Shown: positions 1 through 10,460, counted from the stretch's first letter. The stretch is DNA of 64,000 nt from Tetracladium setigerum (GCA_031472005.1 PZJY01000004.1:62001-126000); one strand, 5' to 3'. Translations and numbers: made by a program. Notes: generated from the sequence alone by a model not told the origin.

Positions 1-142
1 AGAAAGGTCATTTGTCATCAAAGTTTTCTATTCGAAGCGTTTGCCGGGTATGGACACAGCAAAAAAATGGGTTGATGCGCGGAGAGCTGAGGAACTTTTA
101 TCCCCCCTTTGGAACTTCTTCAGTGGCTAATTCTTGTATTAG

Positions 143-388
143 GGCGACTTGACAAAATACGAGGCCCAAGAAGATAGGAATGCACACTTTGTCCGCGCGC
201 CCGCGGGAACACGTCTGATTGTCATTGAAAAAGGGGCGGGAAGATTGTACAAGAATGATATACCGCACGAAGCTTCAAATATCAACGACATTGTAATAGC
301 TATTGAGCTTGATGATTTCAAAATGTGGACTGCGAGTGACGGTGTGAACGTGGTATGGATTGTGAATATGGGTTGGCAAGGCGTGTAG
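143..388 (+). CDS. terminal exon of an unrecognised gene
   Basis: An open frame of about 81 codons ends in TAG at 386-388. It is preceded by a good 3' splice site (ATTAG ending at 142, with GCTAATT upstream), so it looks like a last exon whose earlier exons lie left of the window or in the first 140 bases. The residues read like a real protein (APAGTRLIVIEKGAGRLY, later WIVNMGWQGV). I do not recognise the family and there is no in-frame ATG near the exon start. It could be a relic. Confidence 0.35.
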   Translation, partial: GDLTKYEAQEDRNAHFVRAPAGTRLIVIEKGAGRLYKNDIPHEASNINDIVIAIELDDFKMWTASDGVNVVWIVNMGWQGV

Positions 389-400
389 AACAATAATGCT

Positions 401-805
401 TCAACTTCTCTGTCGTCCCTCCATTGCCTTGTCCCGCAACTTCGCGAATGTCAGTGGTGAGAGTAAGATTAACCCTGTACTCAGAACTCTGATGCACAGT
501 CTCCCAGATCCTGTACAATCCCCTACTTTTATGTCTGGCTGGGAGACTGTACGAACCCCTCCTTTTATGTCCTCGACCAAAGGGAAGCGGCTTTGAAGAA
601 AGTCGCAAAATTCTTCCGGGGACATCGCCTCCACATCAGTAGGTATGTCTTCCAGCAAAAAGACCGTTATCAGAGATCCGGTGGTGGAAGTGAGACCTAT
701 ATCAATCCGTACATCTGATCCGCCACAATTCAATGAGTTCACGCAGAGCTCCTTTTCGCGTGATATCCACTCCCGAACAACAGCCCAGAACAGAGCAGCT
801 GGCAC
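401..805 (-). CDS. exon of an unrecognised protein, convergent with 143..388
   Basis: The minus frame is open from a possible acceptor near 827 (GACAG) to a stop at 401. It encodes a stretch that looks like natural protein (PAALFWAVVREWI, then SLITVFLLEDIPTDVEAM and EEFCDFLQSRFPLVEDIK). There is no ATG at its 5' end, so an upstream exon is expected, possibly the minus-strand ORF at 1692. The tail after about 480 is less convincing. Function unknown; it may be a gene fragment. Confidence 0.35.
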   Translation of the reverse strand: MPAALFWAVVREWISREKELCVNSLNCGGSDVRIDIGLTSTTGSLITVFLLEDIPTDVEAMSPEEFCDFLQSRFPLVEDIKGGVRTVSQPDIKVGDCTGSGRLCIRVLSTGLILLSPLTFAKLRDKAMEGRQRS

Positions 806-861
806 GGGGTATGATTTCCCGATACCTGTCCTTCATTAGTACTTGAACAATAAATGGGTGA

Positions 862-1443
862 GGTTTCAACCTCTCAAGACATTTTGTTTATGCCGTTTCG
901 CGGGGGCTCATGATCATCGGCCTGGTCGCGTGGGCGTATCTCATTGCGCTGAGCGCCTGTGCCATTCTCGCCATCTTGAAGCGGGGCGCTGTCTGAGGTC
1001 TGTCGTACATCATCTAGTAATTGGTGAGTAAAAGGTAATCTTTGTAAACGTTTAAACACGAACCGTGTATCTCTACGCTGTGTTCCTGGGTCGGAGGGAC
1101 TGACTGAAGTGTTGATCGACTGAGTTGAGGGGCCGTTGGGCGTTCGCATAGGTACAGCTCTTCTGCTCCTGCTTGAAACTTAGAAAAGCTCAGACTGGAA
1201 TGCCTTGACACATACCCTCACTATACTGCGGTATCTCACCATATTTTTTCTTCGCAGTATCCATTGTATATTGCAACTCCGTCCCCAGCTCCAAGTTGTT
1301 GTACATCAACACCAAGGCAGTGAAAACAAAAGCAGGCAATCTTGCCACAACTTTAGTCGGAGCGCCATCCGACTTGAAATCTTTCTGGTTTTGGCATACG
1401 CGAGAGTATATAATCAGCGCTTTTGGAGAGCGGCCATATATGA
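862..1443 (+). pseudogene. scraps of a membrane-protein gene
   Basis: Two plus-strand open stretches look coding. At 862-993 a frame ending in TGA encodes one clear transmembrane helix (LMIIGLVAWAYLIALSACAI) followed by a basic KRG. At about 1290-1443 another frame encodes INTKAVKTKAGNLATTLVG and SFWFWHTREYIISAFGERPY and ends at a GTAAGT donor at 1444. Between them lie TGA, TAG and TAA in the expected frame. They may be exons of one decayed gene or of two. Family not recognised. Confidence 0.3.
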
Positions 1444-1499
1444 GTAAGTCACGCTCTTGGGAGGGGGACTCCCGCCATGCCTCCCCAGACGGGACTGGA

Positions 1500-1692
1500 A
1501 AGATTTGTGCGGCTTCTTATCCTCCTCTACCACAGCATCTCCTTTGTCTTTCCAGTTCAGCAGGTTGAGAATGTGTTCGAGGACCTGCCGCTCGTCAGAG
1601 GAGATTTCTGTGACGACCTTCAGCAATAATTTTGGATCAGAAAGAGTCTTGTCGAGAGCCACTGTAGAATCGAGGCTCTTGAAATATAGCAT
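1500..1692 (-). CDS. first exon of an unrecognised minus-strand gene
   Basis: From an ATG at 1692 the minus frame encodes MLYFKSLDSTVALDKTLS and then an acidic/basic helical stretch rich in leucine, ending about KKPHKS near 1500. Beyond that the frame stays open to 1414 but becomes proline/glycine-rich and less protein-like. It is convergent with the plus-strand scrap ending at 1443. No family recognised. It might be the 5' exon of the gene whose 3' part is at 401-805, but I cannot join them. Confidence 0.3.
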
Positions 1693-1747
1693 GACGTAGG
1701 AAGTTGTCGTTAAAGGCGTGACTTCAAGTTTCTGGCCGCAGCTTCGG

Positions 1748-1986
1748 CAGGGTCAGAGGTTTTTGTGTGCAGGTTCAGAGGTTTTCGAGTGCAGGGTCAG
1801 AGGTTTTCGAGTGCAGGGTTAGAGGTTTTCGAGTGCAGGGTTAGAGGTTTTCGTGTGCAGGTTCAGAGGTTTTCGAGTGCAGGGTCAGAGGTTTTCGAGT
1901 GCAGGTCAGAGGTTTTCGAGTGCAGGGTTAGAGGTTTTCGAGTGCAGGGTCAGAGGTTTCCGAGTGCAGGGGTCACAGGTATGCAG
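1748..1986 (+). repeat. 22-bp minisatellite, about 10 copies
   Basis: Tandem units of 21-22 bp with consensus GGGTYAGAGGTTTTCGAGTGCA repeat about ten times, the last units degenerating into GGGGTCACAGGTATGCAGGG. The array is open in two forward frames, but the translation is purely repetitive and has no flanking coding support, so it is treated as non-coding. Confidence 0.95.
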
Positions 1987-2129
1987 GGTGTCCAGGGTTA
2001 CAGTGTCTGATCTTGACTCTTTCCGACAACGCAAACCAATGAAACTGTGCAAGCGAACTCAAGCCTCTCCGGCCACCGCCTGACGACTTGGGCTCAGTGC
2101 AGGTGGCTTGTATCCGGAAGTGACATTAT

Positions 2130-2760
2130 TTGAACGACGCTTCTCCCATGTGGGGTAGGATTATCGGGGAAGCTAAAGGTGACAAGAGCAGCACTCCTTT
2201 GCGTTGTGACAGGCCACCTGCACGGGTTGCCAATTACGCTGAAGCCGAATGCAACTGGTACCGGCGTGCATACGGAGGTAACGATCCACCCATGCAGTCA
2301 ATGAATACATTCGCGTCTCCCCTTGGATACTGGTATTATTGCAGTCGTGGGCCGCTCACTCGTTGGATGAGAAGATGTGAAGATGGGTCAATTTCTTGTG
2401 TCCCTGATCCATCTCTCTCGCATGGCTGGTCAGACCTCGATAGGTCAACATATTCTCGCCAGGAGACACATTTTGCACTTGGAACGATGATATCGCCTGT
2501 GTTATTCCGTAAATGCGTAGCGAAATGAGTGAGGCCACTTGCACGGGATGTCCAGATACGGTGTGGTGGCCAAGCAGATACCGGTACGGCTTTGGGCACA
2601 AGTAACAAGGTACATCATTTGCTTTCGTTCCAATTAATCTCCTTTCGAGATTCAATACCTTATTTCCTTGTTGGGATGCTTGCCGTGTGGCATTTTGCAC
2701 AAGAAGTGACGACCCTTGATCATGTTTCAATACGGTCAAGTAGAGATTTACAAAGCTGAG
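2130..2760 (+). repeat. degenerate dispersed repeat, also present at 41.0-41.5 kb
   Basis: Two blocks have eroded partners elsewhere. The block around 2265-2360, with TTGCAGTCGTGGGCCGCTCA, recurs inverted at about 41200-41330. The block around 2688-2745, with GACCCTTGATCATGTTTCAA, recurs in direct orientation at 41033-41100 with mostly C-to-T and G-to-A differences. ORFs of 132 and 168 codons on opposite strands overlap here and neither looks like a protein. The relative inversion of the two blocks implies rearrangement of the element. Confidence 0.55.
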
Positions 2761-2930
2761 GGAAATTAAGTACTGAATAGCCTTGGTCTCTTCACGAGGT
2801 ATGCACAGGGATTTGATATGTGAGGCGGCTGGAGATTGTGTTGCTGTGAAGTAATATATCAAGCTCGTCCCGTTTACATCTGCATCACATCAAATTCCCT
2901 TGGGCTACCAGTCTGGACAGAAGCTCTTGA

Positions 2931-4136
2931 ATGAACAACATGACGACGGAGGTTACGAAATTTGCATGTGGGCCATGTGAGGACGTAAGAATCTCTAGGA
3001 CAGAACCTTAAGATCAGGTCAACTGACTTTTTAGAAAGAAATTTTCCAACTCCAGAACGTACCATAGCCACCTGAGAGCTACTCACAAAGGTTCTAAGAG
3101 TTGGCCATGTGGGTATGCGAAATGCGACAAGAGTTTCCAGAGTTTTCCGGATCTACTGAAACACACTCGGCAACACAACTTTCCGTGTGGAACATGTGAC
3201 AAATCGTTCGAACGTAAAGTTTTGTGCGTGAAGCACCGCAAAAGACACCATGCAAATATCAAGTTAGGATGCAATCTCACAAAACACAAGAACATACTCT
3301 CAGAAGTAAGTGGACCTCTCATAGCAGAAGTTTGTGTGAGTGACATCACTATTACATATAGCACGTCTAACATCCAACAGCATGAACGATCTTTTCACGA
3401 TGAGGCCATCAACCCTTCCCCCAAGAACAAAACACATTGTGGCGTTTGTGGAATCTCTGATGAAATCGACCCCAACCCCAACCTCGACCCCGACCCCAAT
3501 CAATCCGGAAACTCTGTTTATTGCGATCGCTGCAACACAACATGGCATTGGAAATGTCTTAATATTGCGGGGAACCCTGATCAATTTCTTTGCCCGCCCT
3601 GCAATAAGACCCTCGGAATTCACATGGCAAAGATTTTTGATGAATTCTTCAAATTCAATCTGATTGATGAGAAGGTCGTAGATTATGTACGGGAAGGGAA
3701 AAATTTGTGGTTGGCATCGGGCATCTGCCAAGCAGCAAGTCGTCTGCTAGCTACCTCGACAGCGCAAGAGATCCCACCAACCATTGCTATGGATAATGCG
3801 ACTATGAGATCCACCCAGAAGGAAATTCCCTCCGAAAGCTTGCCAGGTGTACCAGAGGATTCTTCTCTGCAGACAACGCGCGTAAGCTTGCTTGGTCATG
3901 GTCATCAGTTACCTCTGGATGGGGATTTTACTGCCTCGCAATCATTAAGATTCAATCCGGGCTACAAAGGGCCCCTGATAAATAATGTAACTCCCAGCGG
4001 AAGTCTCTGCCACAGAGAGCCGACAACATTTTTCTCAGACGGTTCAATGCAGCAGTCAAATTATATTCTGGGATACGAAGATGCTTATGGGGCCGGGTTT
4101 TTCTCATCCACAGCTAGAACAATGGAATGGCAGTAG
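2931..4136 (+). CDS. C2H2 zinc-finger plus PHD-finger protein (3 exons)
   Basis: Proposed CDS is join(2931..2984, 3039..3305, 3381..4136), 358 aa. Intron 1 (54 nt, GTAAGA, AACTGAC) joins C-x2-C to F and H-x4-H of a first finger. Intron 2 (75 nt, GTAAGT, TCTAAC, CAG) restores the L-x2-H-x4-H half of a fourth finger whose second Cys is missing. Fingers 2 (CGYAKCDKSF..HTRQH) and 3 (CGTCDKSF..HRKRH) are complete. Around residues 126-180 is a PHD finger of C4HC3 type (CGVC..CDRC..H..C..CPPC), interrupted by an Asn/Pro/Asp-rich loop. The rest is low-complexity. It is probably a nuclear chromatin or DNA-binding protein; the target is unknown. The start ATG follows an in-frame TGA. No disabling change is seen. 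Confidence 0.75.
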
Positions 4137-4139
4137 ATG

Positions 4140-5390
4140 TTCTAGAGAGTTGGACAAGATTGGTTTTTCTGAGGCAGACCGATTTGATATACCCAGTATG
4201 AAAACGTAGAGACAGCGAGAAACTTTGTACCGTTGAAAGTTGGAAGCAGTCTAAATTTTCTTTTTCTTTTTTACCTAGCCTAATATATTGCTGCAAATGA
4301 GATGACCAATGGAATGACCGTACTATCATAATTTTCTGCCACTGCTCCTTTCCTTTGCACGTTCAAGACTCCGCCTTTTATGATGCCTTGATCGATCATG
4401 ATCTTTCCAGCACCATTTTATTGACAGTACCACAATGTTTCACATCGGCTTGAAATAATCTACAATTTGAATCATCTTTATTCAGAATGTGTAAATCACC
4501 GTAATCACTCGTAAAGTAAAGTACCAGCATCAGGTTCTACTTTAGAATATGAGCTGCATTGTGGTGGTGCGATTGGACCAGTAATCATAGTTTAGATTTT
4601 TGTTCACGTGCCTGAATGTCTGAGACAGTACTGTACTTGACTCCATCAGCACAAAACTCTGCACCAGAACAGAAAAAGAAATAAGATGTTCCGACTCAGA
4701 AGCAAAATCTTTACAGCAATTCAACCTTTGTTTCATGGAACTCAGACATAGCTACGATCAATAATGGACCTCCTTAACTCTTGCAAGACCAAGCAACGAC
4801 ATCAACAAGGGACACAAGCCAGTAAGATTCACGTCAGCTGAGAAGCTCGTCGCCTTAACCCAAGACCATTGACCGTCCGCCAATGTAGCTGGGAAAATTC
4901 TTCTGTGGGCATCGAGCATAATCGTTTAAGCAGCAACTCTATTCTCGCAACGTGTCAAGGTGGATGCGCTAATCAGGCGAGAGGAGACAAATAAGCAAAT
5001 AAGGCGGGACCCTTTTTCTTGTCTGGCTTTCTCCTCAAGCGAACGCACACTCCTCCATTCCATGTCGTCGTTAGTCCATCTTCCGGGTCGAGTCCCCGAC
5101 TCCTGGATTCTGGCCTGTGTGGCCCTATCGTCCACCCATCAAAACTTTTTAACAACTTTCTAATCCTTGGACGTATCCTTTAAAATGGGAGTTCTATTAA
5201 AATTTTAACACCTTTAAACTCGTATACCTCTCCTCTATCACATATCTGGTTTTGAGCGTCGTCCGGCCTTTCTTGGCGAAGATGAATTAAATCAACTTGA
5301 CTAAATCAACTTGACCCCTTCGGCTAATCCACGCTAAAGCGTTGTATGGGGAATTAAATGAACTTGAGTCGAGTCCAGTTGCCAATACAG
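4140..5390. other. intergenic, no gene seen
   Basis: AT-rich sequence with only short ORFs in conflicting frames. Near 5280-5310 there is a short duplication of AAATCAACTTGAC. I see no RNA gene or transposon end. Confidence 0.5.
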
Positions 5391-5396
5391 AGTAGG

Positions 5397-6319
5397 ATAT
5401 CAATCTTTGGATACCGTCTGTAAGCTTCTGGTCGTTCTTACAGAGTCATCCCTTTGTGGTGATTTCGTGAGCAGACAAACCGCAAGATCACATCGATCTT
5501 TTCATCGAACCTCGAAGAGGCCTGACACGAGAACTCTTATATCATGCCAAGAGTGAGCATACCATGAATCCATGGGTGCTATTCAGCGGACCCCATGGGA
5601 AGAGCGTGCCCATGGAAGACTGTGAGAACATTCTCATGGTAGCTAGTGGCTTTGGAATCGCAGCACATTTGCCATACCTGAAGCAGCTCATTCATGGTTA
5701 TAACGCCCGAGAGGTCCGCGCTCGCCGGATCCATCTGGTATGGCAGGTTCGTGACATTGGTAAGTCTTGTCCCCTCTTATCTCCTTGTAAGTAGAGACCT
5801 AACAGATGTAGATGTCACAATCGCGGCCCAGTCGCTCCTGAACGGTGCATTAAGCGAGGATACGCTGGATGATGGTTTCGTATGTCGTGCCAAAGCCGTG
5901 ATGCTCTTGTCCCACTAACAGAGGAAAATAGATCCTGACCATTTCAATATATTGCGAATCAAGCGACACTCCAATATCCTTCGGTCAACGTGCAAAGGTT
6001 TATCCGGGCAAGGCCCCGTTGCAAGATATATTCCAAAAGGAAGCTAGAGGAGAGTACGTTGAGAAGAAGCCAGTAGACAATATTGAATGGGATACAAAGA
6101 CACTCGTGGAGGGAGATGTTGAGTCTGGGAGACAGGCTGGGAGAGATGGCCAATTACTTGTTGCTGGTAAGTTTTCTGGCATTTCATTCTTGCCGTGCTA
6201 ACTAGTAAAAGTCTCCAGTACCAAACAGCATCCGAGATGAGCTACGAAGCGTCGTGCGCGGCCATCTCACAGAGGAAGTTAGCTATTTCGAACTTGATTA
6301 TCAACCTTCGCAAGAGTGA
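5397..6319 (+). pseudogene. ferric reductase relic, NAD-binding half only
   Basis: Exons can be followed as 5397..5759, 5812..5879, 5932..6166 and 6219..6319, with introns of 52, 52 and 52 nt. They encode the C-terminal half of a fungal FRE-type transmembrane reductase, which moves electrons from NADPH via FAD to extracellular ferric iron. Visible marks are SFLQSHPFVV (FAD-domain HPF), GPHGKSVP, the NADPH-binding MVASGFGIAAHLPYLKQL, LVWQVRDI, KVYPGKAPL and the C-terminal PNSIRDELR. The haem-binding transmembrane half is absent upstream. An in-frame TGA at 5468-5470 follows SHPFVVIS, where the family usually has Trp. Truncated and dead; family assignment is firm, subfamily is not. Confidence 0.8.
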
Positions 6320-6588
6320 ATAGAGTAAATGGTTGTATTTTTGGAACGTAGCCGGATCTTTACCTCCCAAGGCCCTTCTTTTCTTTTAGATAGAATATAG
6401 TTTTAAATTTTAAATGTATCATCTGCGCTTGTTGTTTTTTCAGTATGGACGCGGCGGAATCGCTCAGGCAGAATCACAAAATCAGATGTGCTAAGTCACC
6501 GATGGGGCATATTTCTGGACAGTACTGCTATTAAGTCTCTCACTAAGTTATCTACTTTTCTGCTGCTTTCCTTGTGGCTTCCTCCTAT

Positions 6589-7455
6589 TCAGCTAGCACT
6601 TCCCGCTATTCTTTTGCCCAAAAGATCTGTAAGATCCCTTGCAAAACACCCACCTTCCTCCATCAACTTTAGGAAGCCGATATCCTTTGCTATATGTTCG
6701 AAGCCGCACACAATAAAGTGTACAACCATACTTCTCAAACTATCAATATCTTGCCCAACTTCATTATCTCGAGTATTTTCGTTACTGTAACTGAATTGAA
6801 CAAGTTCAATTACCTCCGCCTTCTGATTCACATTCATAGCGGCTTTAGAAGAACATAGGGCTTGGTGCAGTTTGTCTAGAGCTAAGATACGCAATTTGGC
6901 AATGTCGTATCTATCAGCGAAGACATACACTCGAGCGTGACGAAGAAAGGGGCCAGTGTTGTCTTCACCCTCTTCCAGATTTTCGCGTGGTCGAAACTTC
7001 GGGTTAATCACAGAGTAATCCCGACGCTCAAATTCGTCCCAAAGAATCTGTATTGGTACTCCGCGACCGCAGTGTCCACAAGACTTCTCAAGAACATCCA
7101 AACCACTGTACATGGAAGCAGCCTTCTTCTTCTTCTTCCTAAAAGCTCCGAAGTCCTCTTCCGCAGGAGTATCTGCCAATTTATCGTTAAGAGTTGCTGA
7201 AATGAGCTGACGTTGTGCGGGTGTATAGTCCCCCATATAGGCATATTCGCAGAAGCTGACAAAGGTTTGCTTATCGATATCCTCTAATATTGCAAGTCCG
7301 TCTTCTGCCTCGCGCATCAATCCATTCATCAATATGGCAAGCGGAGCGGAATGGTCCTCTATAACAGCAGTATGAATTGTAAACGGCTTGCGGTTTGGAC
7401 TCTCTGGTCCTACGAGGAATTGGAAGGTCCTAGAACCAAGAATCCTTGTTATCGC
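6589..7455 (-). CDS. BTB/POZ-domain protein
   Basis: The minus frame is open for 289 codons from an acceptor (CTGACTTAG) just above 7455 to a stop at 6589. It starts RTFQFLVGPES..PFTIHTAVIEDHSAPL, then EAEDG..LEDIDKQTFVSFCEYAYMGDYT, the typical fungal BTB fold, followed by a variable linker with a KKKKKAA run and the helical HARVYVFADRYDIAKLRILAL segment seen in this group. Such proteins are often adaptors or of unknown role. The first exon is uncertain: an ATG at 7520 (MTISFD) with a GTAATA donor lies upstream but does not match in phase, and the in-frame M at 7332 would lose half the domain. No stop interrupts the domain. Confidence 0.7.
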   Translation of the reverse strand, partial: AITRILGSRTFQFLVGPESPNRKPFTIHTAVIEDHSAPLAILMNGLMREAEDGLAILEDIDKQTFVSFCEYAYMGDYTPAQRQLISATLNDKLADTPAEEDFGAFRKKKKKAASMYSGLDVLEKSCGHCGRGVPIQILWDEFERRDYSVINPKFRPRENLEEGEDNTGPFLRHARVYVFADRYDIAKLRILALDKLHQALCSSKAAMNVNQKAEVIELVQFSYSNENTRDNEVGQDIDSLRSMVVHFIVCGFEHIAKDIGFLKLMEEGGCFARDLTDLLGKRIAGSAS

Positions 7456-7559
7456 CTAAGTCAGCTTCTGATAATTAACCTGAGCTAGCGAACATATTAC
7501 TTATCAAAGCTGATTGTCATCCTGGTCGTTCTGCCTCGCCGGCTGGATATCGTTTGAAT

Positions 7560-8150
7560 ATAATCAGCTCCTCAGAATGGCTTAAAATTGCAAGTTACGA
7601 GAATTCGAGGCTTCTTTTCTGGTTTGATGAGGATGAGGTTGAGAAGCGGGGTTAGCTTAACGCTTCAGCTTTTGCCCACAATATAAGGTATCAACATAGA
7701 ACCGCGAGGCAGAGAACTTACAACCGCTCTACTATTTCTTGCAACGCGCAACAAATCTTAATGTTCCAATATAGATTGATCCCCCAAATCCCGTGTCCTG
7801 GAATCCATTCTGTCCTGAAGTCTTGTCCTGCAATCCTTTGTTCCCAAAACCTCCTGGCTTTCTTTGGCGGGGTAGTGAGTACGCATCTCTTTGACATGAC
7901 CATTGATTTGAACTGAACGAATTGAGTACCTGGACTACTCCGCCCCACTCCAGATGTGTGACGGGTAGCCTGCTTCGCGCGGAGTAGAGCTTGGACGACT
8001 TTCGGTTAAGTCGAGCCGCTGAAGCTCTCCACATCTTAGCGCAAACCTTATTGAAGCAACGCAGAAGATAGCAACTAAGGCTATTGTTTAAATTCGGTGG
8101 GGGCTAGAATCTTTTCTATATTGCAGAGCTAAGAGCCTATTCGAGATAGA
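7560..8150. other. intergenic with one doubtful minus ORF
   Basis: A minus ORF (8034-7732, 100 codons) contains a Gly/Gln-rich stretch (QDKTSGQNGFQDTGFGGS) but has no recognised domain, and an overlapping frame is equally open. I see nothing else. Confidence 0.3.
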
Positions 8151-8169
8151 CTTGAGGCAATATTCAAAA

Positions 8170-8775
8170 ATGCTATCCGGCAAGGATCGATTATACATCG
8201 CTCTCTACGCTTGTAGTGGGGCGCCGAAAATGCCAGGTGGGGAAGACAAGTGCATAGTCCCTGAGTCTAGTCATAACTACCGGCTAACAATCAACAGGTA
8301 TCACTGGTCATTTATTGTCGGCCCAAAGAACGAATCATCGAGTGCGAATGGAAGACGATACCATGCAAAGGAGACAATGCAGAATGTTGATGGAGTCGTG
8401 CAGAATGATTGGGCGTTTGAAGACCGCCAGATATCTCTCCTGCCAACATCTGCGATTCTTGTCCGGATAATCTTTAGAAAGGTTGCCGATGAAGCAAGAC
8501 TTAGGAAGGCTTTCTACGAAACTCCTATACGTGCAGGGTCTCAGGGATACGAGGATTAGAACTGCGTTTCTTGGGCTGAAGAGGCGCTCGCCTGGGCTAC
8601 TCATGACAGCAAAGCTTTAGGGAACCGTCATACCGATTGGGCACATGTGAGGGATACTGCCATGTCGTACGTTGCGAAGAAGGCCGCTGAGCATCGGTTT
8701 GACGGGGAGGGGCAGTTTAATCAAGGCAAGGTACCAACATGGGACGCAATAGAGGGGAAAGAACTAATTGCTTAA
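8170..8775 (+). pseudogene. DUF6914-like fungal protein, one in-frame stop
   Basis: CDS join(8170..8249, 8298..8775) has a 48-nt intron (GTGCAT, GGCTAAC, ACAG) that joins PGGEDK to YHWSFIVGPK. The start ATG gives MLSGKDRLYIALYACSGAP. This N-terminus, the RRYHAKE motif and the later NCVSWAEEALAW..DW..VPTWDAIEGKELIA tail match an uncharacterised fungal family that I associate with DUF6914. TAG at 8557-8559 sits directly before NCVSW, where Trp is expected (GYEDW), so a single TGG-to-TAG change explains the break. Everything after it remains in frame to TAA 8773-8775. The neighbouring minus-strand kinase ends 19 bp away and carries the same kind of lesion. Confidence 0.7.
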
Positions 8776-8793
8776 TGAAAATAATAAAGGCAA

Positions 8794-9573
8794 CTAAATT
8801 TCGCCAAAGTACATTCGCCTCAATTTCTCAAATCGTAATTCTTCCTCAAACGGTTCTAAAAACTTGTCCACCTCTTTCTGCTAGAAAAGATTTTGGGGAT
8901 TAGCATGCCATGCCATTGTGTACTCCCAATAATAAGGCAGCCACCCGGCGGTTTCCCAGTCAATTATACCCACCACTTTGTCGTTACGGAGAAGTATATT
9001 GAAACTGCTCAAATCGCCGTGCGTGAGGACTGGTAGACGTACCACAGACTCATGGAACGCAATCAATCCTTGCATATCCGAAATAGCTGCAGGACTTGGT
9101 GAACTGAGGGTTTGTGCTTCAAGAGAATGGAACGTCACATTGTTCCTAAGTGCCAAGTGGAAGTCGTTGACAGAGTCGAAAGGTCCCCAGCACGATGTTT
9201 GGGGCAGTCGACAATCGTGGATCGGGCCACCTTCTAGATCAGCGACAGCAGTGGTCTCCGGGGGTATAGATCGGAGTTCTTCGATGATTTGTCTAAGCTG
9301 GTTAAAGATAGACGCCTTTGATTTTTCTGATGGCGAACGCTATCTCTTTACTATTGTTTCGCCACGTATCCTTCCTATAAGTATGTAGGTTTTACCGCGG
9401 TGTGTGAAAGCACAATGTACTTTGGGTACGGGAATTGAGGTATGTTTAGCAATATATCGAAGCGCATTTGCTTCCGCGAGGGTCACAGAGTCTCCAAATT
9501 TGATGTATAGGTTCAGACAGAATATAGCGCCACTAGAGTGCGCGAAAGCCTTGCTGAGACATCTCTTGGTCAT
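8794..9573 (-). pseudogene. aminoglycoside phosphotransferase (APH)-family kinase, two in-frame stops
   Basis: The minus frame runs 260 codons from ATG 9573 to TAG 8794. It shows the protein-kinase-like APH fold: the SVTLAEANALRYIAKHTSIP lobe, IPVPKVHCAFTHRGKTYILI, the catalytic LTHGDLSSFNILL and the metal-binding VVGIIDWETAGWLPYYWEY. TAG at 9342-9340 falls after IVKR, and TAG at 8883-8881 after NPQNLF. In both places the family has Trp, and reading continues in frame (RSPSEKSKA; QKEVDKFLEPFEEE). Both are TGG-to-TAG changes, i.e. CpA to TpA on the other strand. In fungi such proteins are small-molecule or choline-type kinases of unclear substrate. No frameshift is seen. Confidence 0.75.
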
Positions 9574-9599
9574 TAGCTTTGTGACTACTATTGTGAAAA

Positions 9600-10450
9600 G
9601 CTGTAGTGCCTGTGTTCCCAGTCGCGATTCGAGATGATTGTTCTTAGATCTGGCTATATATATAAAGAGGTAGTCGGGTGGATTATATGATGACTTTGCC
9701 CTTGTCGTATATATATAGGACTCGCAGACGAATAGTGGATGATTCCGCGGGTCGTGTGATGCAATGTCGTGACGGAGATGGCATCTTAGTTATCGCGGGT
9801 TTTCTCAAAGTTAGGTCAAATAAAGTTAAGATGGGAGACTTGGCGCCAAGAGCTTGCCCACTAATCGCGATTGGAGGTATCGATTTTACAACAGAGCCTA
9901 GGCGGTAGATACTGGCAGAAAGATTACCTTGATACAGGGGCGCCACGCCTCAAGGCTGACAATGACTTCGTGACTTTAGAAGACAGTCTGCCATTCAAGG
10001 TCCTGGGTATTGACTTTCGTAGACAGTGAAGGTGACTTTAAAAGACATTCTGATGATACATAAGGTCTTTTAGCAAAGCCTTTACAAGAAAATGATAAAC
10101 TGCGTAAAGAATGAAGATGACATGAGAATTTTTTTTAACTAATCAAGGCTAATAATATCTGGAACTTAAGACAGCTTCAAGCCATTATCAGTCGCATTCT
10201 CATCCTGCGCTGCCATGATGATGCGGCCAAGAGGACTATTCTTCCTCGGCCACCAGCCACCGCCCGATGCCGTGTGTTCCTTGGTACCCCAAGTAGAAGA
10301 ACGGGAGCTTGTTCTTCCCACCGGTAAATCATCTTGCAATATTCAAACCCCGCAGTTCTGTCGAGGTTGACTGAAAAGGTTTAGAGAACGATTTTGAATC
10401 AGAAAGTGGATTATCAAGTATGCCTCCGTCGGAATATTGAAAGATTGCCA
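9600..10450 (-). other. intergenic, with a short coding relic at 10236-10328
   Basis: Mostly featureless. On the minus strand 10328-10236 reads FTGGKNKLPFFYLGYQGTHG and IGRWLVAEEE, which looks like genuine protein, bounded by TGA and TAG at positions that could have been Trp. Family not recognised. The 87- and 76-codon ORFs near 9.7-9.9 kb have no protein character. Confidence 0.3.
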
Positions 10451-10460
10451 TTATGGCGTA

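Noticed and set aside
1765..2083. 81- and 76-codon ORFs over the 22-bp repeat
   Set aside because: Purely repetitive translation (VFECR repeats) without flanking coding sequence.
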